DNA from: Diogma glabrata
Lineage: Eukaryota; Arthropoda; Insecta; Diptera; Cylindrotomidae
Assembly: GCA_963693315.1 (NCBI GenBank)
Contig: OY856187.1
Coordinates: 109,261,284-109,325,283, forward strand
Direction of reading: 5' to 3'
Length of the DNA stretch: 64,000 nt
Shown: positions 56,973-64,000 of the stretch, piece after piece
Position numbering within the stretch: the first letter of the stretch is position 1
Layout: each line of letters begins with the position of its first letter
Notes under the pieces: model-generated
What the model was told of the DNA's origin: nothing
Seen by the model: only the letters and a program-made list of their open reading frames with translations
The model's database searches: none
Program-made: the position numbers and the translations under genes

Positions 56973-58003
56973 TTAGATGTTTACATCGAGCGAGTCTATC
57001 CATGCTACTACATCGGGAGTTGCCAAATGGATGTCTGAGATGTTGCCATTGTAACGTCGAATTGGACACACAGTTGCAATGTGTTTTATAGTTTGTTGTG
57101 GAGTGCCGCAATCACACTCAGGGGACTCTGAAATGCCCCACTTGTAGAAAGAATCAGCACAACGTCCATGATTAGTTCTTATTCGGTTTAATGTAGTCCA
57201 GGTATGACGTGGCAGATCGAAACCAGGATGGGTAGAAGTCGGGTTAGTAATAGAAAGGCCAGTTGTGTTGTAATGATGCCAGGAGGTGTACCAGGCATCC
57301 AAGATATTAAAATTAGTTGCCAGCAGGTTGCTGGCAGTTTTATGTGGAGGCTTTCTTGACTTCAATCGACAACTAGTAAGATTTGTATTAAAATATATTA
57401 CTAATGAGTGTGGTCACCGTAATATTCGTGCAAGGGTAACGTGATGTTGTTGGTTACCTTTTTATGTTCACGCATGAGTGCATGCGAGCGTCTGAGTGCA
57501 GGTGGAGAGATATTGCTCAACACAGGGAGCCCAGGTAAAGGAGTGGACCTGATAGTACCACTTATAGTACGCATCGCGGCACGCAGCTGGCAGTCAACTT
57601 TTTTAGTATGTGTGCTATTCAGCCAGACTGGTGCGCCGTACTCAGCCACTGAGTAAACCAGACTTAAAGCAGTTGTGCGGAGGGTTGCTGGAGTAGCACC
57701 CCATGTCGAGCCTGCCAGTTTATGCAATATAATGTTTCTCGTTTTAAGTTTTTTTGACGTATTCTCTAGGTGGAGCTTAAAAGAAAGAGTTCTATCGAGA
57801 GTAATACCCAGGTACTTTGGCTGTTGATTGTTTTTATTAACAGTGCCGTTAAATAACACAGATAGTTCGTGTTCTGCCAGTTTGTTGTTTAAGTGGAAAC
57901 AAGAACTCTCGGTTTTACTTAGATTAGGAAATAAGCTCCACGTTCGAAAATAGTCATTCATTATCGCCAGGTCAGTTGACAGCAAATCTTCCAAGACACC
58001 CAT
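56973..58003 (-). pseudogene. RT thumb, connection and C-terminal zinc-finger part of jockey-like copy B
   Basis: Two frames. 58003-57401 (200 codons) begins MGVLEDLLSTDLAIM, with LNNKLAEHELSVLFNGT, GITLDRTLSFKLHLEN and WGATPATLRTTALSLVYS, and stops after GDHTH. 57365-56973 holds the C-terminal part with HTWTTLNRIRTNHGRCADSF and a CDCGTPQQTIKHIATVC zinc-binding motif, typical of the end of jockey-type ORF2. The frame change between them around 57401 occurs at the same sequence in copy A. Confidence 0.8.
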
Positions 58004-59214
58004 GTTTTTTTTTGAGTGGCCAGGGTCCAGTCATCCGCGTACCCAAATTTCTTTGATGTTGTGTCAAGCATGTCATGGATGTACAAATTAAAAAGTAAAT
58101 GCGCCAGGACGGAACCCTGAGGCAAACCATTGTTAAGCATTTTGGACCTACTACAGGAATTATTTACATGAACTTTGAATACACGATTACTCAGCATGTT
58201 GTTAATTAAACGTTTGATGGTCTTACAAGGTATTACATTGAACAGCTTATATATAATCCCAATTCGCCAGACTGTGTCATATGCTGCAGTGAGATCGATG
58301 AATACTGCGCCTGTTTTTAATTGTTTTTGATACCCAGCTTCGATGTAGGATGTTAAAGCGAGCAGTTGGTCAGTGCAGATGCGATTGGGACGGAAACCAG
58401 CTTGTTCGACTGGGATCTGATCATTCAAAATCGGTGCGATACGGTTGTATATGAGCCGTTCTAGCAATTTGTAGCAGGTGCTCAAAAGTGCGATTGGGCG
58501 ATAGCTTCCTGGTTCATTGGATGGTTTACCTGGCTTAAGTATCGCTATCACTTTCGTAGTCTTAAAGTGTTTTGGAAGATTGCCGGTTTCCAGGATAATC
58601 GAGAAAAATTTAGCTAGCCATTGTTTTACATTTTTTCCCGCATTTCTAAGAAATTCTGGAAATATGCCATCGTAGCCCGCTGCTTTTCCGTTTTTTGTTT
58701 GGGACAGAGCTGAATCCAGTTCTTCGCTACTAAAAGAGTTCACATACTTCGATGGAAACGAGCAATTGCGCTTCATTTCTTTTAATTTACGTTTAATTGT
58801 TCTCTTATGAAGGCGATTAATAGAAGAACGAGACATGTTTACGATATGATTTGCAATGTCCTCTGGATTTATTTCATTGTTAGCGCGAGTGATGGAGTTT
58901 GAGCCACCCAGCTTCCGAAGGAGACTCCATTCTTCCCTGCTTGAATGGGAAAAATCAATGTTTTCAACAGCGCTAATCCACTTTTGTTTCCTCGCGGCGT
59001 CCAGTGAGTAAATCAAGTCATCAGCCACGTCTGCTTCACCACTACAAAGGTACTCCTCATACAGTTTATCGCTCTCTCTACTCCAGCCAGGAATGTATTC
59101 ATCACGGAAGCCTCTTGGGATGCATTTCTTTGCAGTTGAGATGATGGCTCCAACGAACCTATCATAATTTTTAGGAGTGGGTGGGATCCAGCGAATCACT
59201 GCATCCAACTCCAA
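57961..59214 (-). pseudogene. Reverse transcriptase frame of jockey-like copy B
   Basis: 417 codons. The N-terminal linker (VIRWIPPTPKNYDRF) leads to the RT: GKAAGYDGIFPEFLRNAG, AILKPGKPSNEPGSYRPIAL, VEQAGFRPNRICTDQL, motif A VFIDLTAAYDTVW, motif B GLPQGSVLAHLLF, and catalytic FGYADDWTLAT. All core residues are present. The frame is thrown off just after YADD by a run of nine A (58013-58005 on the minus strand), where copy A has an interrupted run; this is the most evident inactivating change. It would carry out target-primed reverse transcription in an intact element. Confidence 0.86.
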
Positions 59215-59614
59215 CCTATATTTATCCCAATCAGCTTTGTTAAAATTCCATCTAGGTTGAGGAGTAGAGTTAACGAGTGGGATTTGGATTCCAACCTCAA
59301 GGATTACTGGACGATGTTGAGAGCGTGGAAAACCTTGTAAGACAGCCCTAGATATTGGAATAGGGCTACGTTATTCGTTTTTTGTGGAAAAACAAAGGTC
59401 GGGATTGTAATCACGTTGCCATCTAGCAGATCTAAAGGTTTTCTTGTCTTTTGCATCATATACCAGGAACATGTTGTTATCATCCGCCCAGTCAGTCAGT
59501 TGTATACCATTGGGATTGTTGTTTGAGTAGGACCACTGGGTGTGATGGCTATTGAAGTCACCAGTATATATTGCTGGGTGGTGAAATAATGGTAGGGTAG
59601 CAGTTGGCCGCAGT
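59215..59614 (-). pseudogene. Endonuclease fragment of jockey-like copy B
   Basis: The minus-strand frame from about 59590 reads IYTGDFNSHHTQW, then GIQLTDWADDNNMFLVYD and RDYNPDLCFSTKNE: the catalytic GDFN box and the following third of an apurinic-type endonuclease. The N-terminal half was never inserted (5' truncation). A frameshift or stop near 59371 separates it from the linker that leads to the RT. Confidence 0.78.
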
Positions 59615-60180
59615 TCTCCTGCTGTGGGCACCTAACCACACAGGAATACAAGGAATTGCTGACGCTTTAGCAAAGCAAGGTGCCAATAAAAAGATTTTTG
59701 GACTGGAACCAGTCTTCGGAATGGCCAAGAGTTCACTCAAAAGCACAATCCAAACATAGTAACAGGAACAAAATGCTAAATTATGGAGAAGCAGGGAGGG
59801 CCTAGTTCCAAGAAGTTTCTAGGTAACCTCCCTGTTTCACCCTTAAAAACAATCGACTTAAACAGAGAGTCCCTAAGAATTTTAACGTGGTACGTTACTG
59901 GACATGGTCCTTTAAAGTTTAAACCAACATCTTAACAAAATGGGCCTTGTTGTTTCCGACAGATGTAGATTCTGCTACTCGGACGCAGAAACGATGGAAC
60001 ACGTCATCTGCAGCTGTCCTGAACTCTCTTGGCACAGATACAATCAACTTGGTCATAGAAGACTAACACTTCCATTACCACAAAACGTCACTCCAAATGA
60101 GCTAATTAATTTTATTAAAATTCCCAACTTGGATGATAGAATACAACCAGTAACGGCACAGACGACGACTGACTAATAAC
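59615..60180 (+). pseudogene. I/R1-group LINE, right part: RNase H end and C-terminal zinc finger
   Basis: Starts with the second TCTCCTGC. It encodes the RNase H C-terminal motif (LLWAPNHTGIQG, ADALAKQGA) and then, with frameshifts, a tail. Frame 59940-60176 contains a CRFCYSDAETMEHVICSC zinc-binding motif (C-x2-C ... H ... C) and the final residues, stopping at about 60174-60176. This arrangement (RNase H after RT, then a CCHC-like finger) is usual in I/LOA/R1-group LINEs. Confidence 0.82.
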
Positions 60181-60503
60181 ACAATCAAGGTATGCACAAT
60201 AGACCTTCAGGTCACAGTGCTACTTGAGCTGTAAGTCTCAAGGCCCTCCAATAAAAAAAAAAAGTTTATTAGGTAGACCGTTAATTTATAAAGAAACAAA
60301 TAAACCATTTCGTCATAAACCATGATAGAATACAACCAGTAACGGCACAGACGACGACTGACTAATAACACAATCAAGGTATGCACAATAGACCTTCAGG
60401 TCACAGTGCTACTTGAGCTGTAAGTCTCAAGGCCCTCCAATAAAAAAAAAAAGTTTATTAGTTAGACCGTTAATTTATAAAGAAACAAATAAACCATTTC
60501 GTC
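60133..60503 (+). repeat. Tandem duplication of the LINE 3' end (2 x 182 bp, period 189)
   Basis: 60133-60314 is repeated at 60322-60503 with one mismatch noticed (ttagg/ttagt); the 7 bases 'ataaacc' lie between. Each copy covers the last ~45 coding bases, the 3' UTR and an AATAAA-plus-A run at about 60249 and 60438. Confidence 0.92.
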
Positions 60504-61045
60504 TGTCTCCGAGGCTCAATGTTTGACCATCTTTCTTGCAAGGCAACTACAGAGAGTTTTTCAGTAAGGATGTTTTATAGTTATTAGGTATGACAACAGA
60601 GGGCGAAGGACCAATGACAGGTTTTGTAAATCCAAACCGCCAATGCTAGATATCCCAAAAGGTTCATTTTCTTTAGTTCCACTAAGAAAGAGTTCCACTA
60701 GTTGGCAACTGCAGTTATGTAACGTTGTTGAAAGTCATCAGTTTTTTTTTCAAATACAATTGGTATTCCTGAGTGAGTTTCGATGATGTTTTTTTCTGTT
60801 TCATAGTGCGGCAAAAGCAGCGCTACGCTTCTAATACAGTAAATCTGAAAATTGGGATGCACTAGCATTACAAAATTTAAACTCAGATGAAAAACCGTTT
60901 ATGATGACGAAAATATATGGGTTAGACAAAAAATGTTTAATTAGTCTCACGGCTTAGTGAAAAAAACCATTAGAAAGTAGTATTTTTCTCTAGTTGACAT
61001 TCCAGACTTAATCAAAGTTTGTTTATAATTTAACTATTAATACCA

Positions 61046-61154
61046 GTACCCTATTTCACCAAACTTACAAATTTGTAATATCATACAAATTTTCACAAAT
61101 TTTGTTAAAATTTGTATGAAATCACAAATTTGTAAGCTTGGTGAAATTGGGTAC
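61046..61154. repeat. 109-bp palindrome with GTACCC ends
   Basis: Arms start GTACCCTATTTCACCAA and end with its near reverse complement (TTGGTGAAATTGGGTAC), continuing inward through 'cttacaaatttgt' with a few mismatches. It resembles a very short MITE or foldback; no clear target duplication. Confidence 0.8.
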
Positions 61155-62639
61155 AGGTACGTTAACATTTTATACATTTTAATCACATTCATATTTTTCC
61201 TTCCTCATTTCAACAATGACTCATTCAAACAAAAAAATAATATCATATTACTTTTTGTTCACAAAATATTTATTTTACCACAAAACAATGTTACAACTTT
61301 CAACATAATCCAATTTCTTATGTTGTCTCTGAGTAACGACAAAGAAATTTAATTATAAAAACTGTATATTATGTATTTAACGTGTGTAGGTGTTATCACA
61401 ATAAATATAATAGAAATAGTTTAACAACTGACAAGATAATATACATCATAGATTGTAGGTGGAAATTGGAAAACATAAAACACGCATCCAAATCGGCAAC
61501 GAATTTTCATATAACAATTTTATGTTGACTTCATTATTATTTTTATTCGTACATGCTTCTATTGTTTTTGTTGTATTTTAAATTAAAAATAATTAAAATT
61601 TATTTCTGTTAAACAAATTTAAATTTTTTTTATTTTGTTTCTTATTAAATTTAACTGAACTTTGACTTCAACTTCACAAAAAAATAATTAAAAATGTCAA
61701 AAATTATGGACCCCCAATTCAAATATTTCTTAAAATAAAGGCTATAATTTTACTCCATAGACGAACGACTATGTAAAATGTTTACGGTGATTTATAAAAA
61801 TCTGCAATGATGAAACTTTTTAATTTAAACTTAGGAAAAAAAATTATAGTTAAATAATTCTCAAAGGAGTAATATTTTTATTACGAGATCTTATGTTTGG
61901 GGTACAATAGAACAACAACAACAATGAAAAAGGGCTAAACAAGCTTTCCATCACTTTTCCTGTTTCAAAATTATTTTATGAATATTATTACCGTAATAAT
62001 TTAAGTAAATTAAAATTAATTGAAAAGAATTAATAATGTTCTAACACCCTGCATAAAACGGACATTTTTAACGTATATTTTTTTGATTATTTACAAGGAA
62101 AATTTATTTATTAAAAAAAGGAGATTTTAGTATTTAAATGACCGGTAACATAAGGATAAAAGTATAAAAGGTGACCACAAAATGCCATAACATAAATATT
62201 GTCATTTGTGGGATTCTATTTTGGTAACAGGAAAAAAAATTATTTCAATGGAGAAAGGAGGAATCAACATTAGATAATAAATGTATAAACTTGAAATAGG
62301 AAACCACAGGACGTTTTTTTGATTATATTTGTTGTATGGTTTTGAATAAGAATGGAGTCATGGTTATGAGGTTATAAAAATGAATTTAAAATACATTTTG
62401 TGATGATTTCATGTTGATTTATTGTGGAAAAATTGGAAGTTTTCTAACCATTTGCCAAAAACACGGCAAAAAAGTTAGATTAGTAAATAAGGAACTTTTA
62501 TAAATGTTGGATTGAAACTTTCATTTTGTAGAATTTATTAAAATTTCATCAATTTTCTCCGTTTTTATTTTGTAAATTTGTTTGTTTCTGTTTATATAGC
62601 TGCGTCATAGAAGCAGAGAATGATTGAGGGTGCAGCTGT

Positions 62640-62820
62640 TGACTGAATACAATTTATCCGCCAGCGCCCTTAAGATATTGACTTGACTAGTGATATCTCA
62701 CTGTTATTGCCTGTGATAAGTGATATCTCACTAGAGTACGCGTGGTTGTTACACTCGTAATTCAAAAATAAAAAAGTTAAATAAACAAAAACTAATCCCT
62801 CCATGCGGGAGTTCTAAGGT
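62640..62820 (+). repeat. Dispersed repeat with GTGATATCTCACT motif, copy 2
   Basis: Related to 53700-53990; here GTGATATCTCAC occurs twice (near 62692 and 62720) around 'tgttattgcctgtgataa'. Confidence 0.55.
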
Positions 62821-64000
62821 ACTTCATTTTATTCTGTTTGAATTGCAGATGCTACTGTAAATCTGGACACATCTATGTCCAAGTTAAAACCTGTCCATTT
62901 TTATATTCACCAAAATAAAATTATTTTTACTGTTGATAACTTTATTTTACTTTTAGTCATCAGGCCCTCGCCCCTTTCATTTAATGATTACCACATATTT
63001 TATACCTCATGAAGCGCCTATCCTTGACGAGTCTCTCAACCTTTTTATCGGCCACTTTCCTCGATTCGACCGCCTTTTTGTTCGGAAGCTACGAAACTTG
63101 ATGATTTCCCGTAAATTTATTACCACATTTTTTTTACCTAAATTTATTACCACAAACATTCCAAAATACCGGGGTATTGAAAATCAATTACCATAGTGGT
63201 TATTTTTTATAGGTCTAACAAAACTTTTTATACTGTTCGACAATTTTTTGACCTAGTTTTTCCTGTCCGACGACTAGAAGTCGGAATTCCGAGGGGAGGG
63301 TTTTGTTTATTGATTGCCGTTTATTAAAAAGTTGTCTTACAAAAATATATCCGCTTACCGCCAGTCCGGCAAGAAAGTGACAAAAAAATATCAGAAGAAT
63401 GATTATTTTTGTTTTGTTCTTAGCTACAAAAAAAGTTGCGGTAATATAATTGTATGGTAATAAATTTACAAAACCCCGGACAATCACATGTTTTGAAGTT
63501 TTTCCGAGGGAGAAAGCGCTCGAATTGAGGAACATTGCAGATAAAAAAGTTGTCGGACTTTGGTTCTAAATCCTATTTTAGATTTCCAATTTCCAATATT
63601 GCTGTGTCCGTTCGCCTTACTAACGAAATATTGAAATGGCATACATGTATTCTTCATGTGGATGCAACCTGTAGGAAGCCATAGCTCTTCTAAACATCCT
63701 TCGCTATAAACAAATGTTCGGTTAAAATAAAAAAATTATTTAAGAAATACATTTGTTATTGTTTGTAAACAAACTTTTAACAGAAGTTTGTTCTAATTTA
63801 TGTTAAACACACAGCTGAAATATTAATCGAATAATTCGAGCTAAGATCCCCATTGTAGCTAAAATAAATAACGACAAACATAAATTAGGTTATTCGAAAA
63901 AAAATATATTCTTAACCATTTTCAATTTCATAACAGAACCTATCCAAAAATGAATAAAAATTAAAAATCAATTTTTCAAATTATATTTAAAAATAAATTA

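Larger units (their letters stand above)
56759..59614 (-). mobile_element. Jockey-like LINE copy B (5'-truncated), inserted in the I/R1-group LINE
   Basis: 2856 bp, minus strand, between two TCTCCTGC copies. Its 3' end (left) is an A/T-rich tail with AAAT-like repeats at 56759-56776. The 5' end lies within the endonuclease. It is the same family as copy A (29750-30892 plus 36091-36780), with close nucleotide identity over their shared length. Confidence 0.88.
60504..64000. other. Intronic or intergenic stretch to window end
   Basis: AT-rich, no supported coding frame. It contains the palindrome at 61046-61154 and a dispersed repeat at 62640-62820. The minus-strand frame at 63215-63535 has a hydrophobic segment but no recognisable domain. 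The sickie-like exon for the second half of the CH domain was sought and not found. Confidence 0.4.

Noticed and set aside
63215..63535. 106-codon minus-strand frame with a hydrophobic segment
   Set aside because: No domain, no splice context, and composition like other chance frames here; kept only as a remark.

Overview
The window is AT-rich, intron-bearing nuclear DNA of an arthropod, most likely an insect. The evidence is a spliced exon encoding part of a calponin-homology domain of the sickie/neuron-navigator type, two Crypton-like tyrosine recombinase relics with ~55-bp introns, Ty3/Gypsy elements, non-LTR retrotransposons and a mariner-like relic. I cannot fix the order or species. No tRNA, rRNA or CRISPR array was seen.

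Host gene: only two pieces look like host coding sequence, both on the plus strand. One is a likely first coding exon (8367-8462) ending at a GTAATA donor. The other is a 171-bp exon (38254-38424) with an AG acceptor and a GTAAGT donor. Both have phase-0 junctions, so the simplest reading is one sickie-like gene with an intron of about 29.8 kb between them, and another intron running off the right end. Almost everything else is intronic or upstream repeat DNA.

Layout. 1-8.3 kb: a 984-codon open gypsy-type frame without detectable LTRs or protease (1340-4294), then a decayed unrecognised coding fragment (5058-5648). 8.4-23 kb: Crypton relic A (11.7-12.6 kb), a long hairpin (13.07-13.33 kb), repeat 'R' copy 1 (13.37-15.29 kb) with a 115-unit TA microsatellite, GC-rich inverted modules (16.3-17.6 kb) and Crypton relic B (21.2-22.1 kb). 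28-36.8 kb: a CR1/jockey-like LINE tail, a mariner relic, and jockey-like LINE copy A, which is split by a young LTR element (30893-36086; LTRs read as identical; target duplication ATTC) whose pol has protease and integrase but no reverse transcriptase. 38-41.4 kb: the CH-domain exon, a hammerhead-ribozyme motif in an inverted-repeat loop (38.7 kb), repeat R copy 2 in reverse (39.4-41.0 kb), and a near-perfect 347-bp palindrome carrying a hammerhead motif on each strand. 43.7-49.8 kb: a complete, very young, apparently autonomous gypsy element with 415-bp LTRs and target duplication GAGC. 54.2-60.5 kb: an I/R1-group LINE with an RNase H domain, split by jockey-like copy B (56759-59614) with an 8-bp target duplication; its 3' UTR is tandemly duplicated.

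How the parts relate: the region records nested insertion. Older DNA transposons and LINEs are interrupted by jockey-like LINEs, and one of those by an LTR element lacking its own polymerase, which must have been copied by enzymes supplied in trans if it lost RT before inserting. Both young LTR elements lie antisense to the host exons. The points most worth a second look are the hammerhead motifs in inverted repeats, the RT-less young LTR element, the gag-RT fusion frame, and the long palindromes beside both copies of repeat R.
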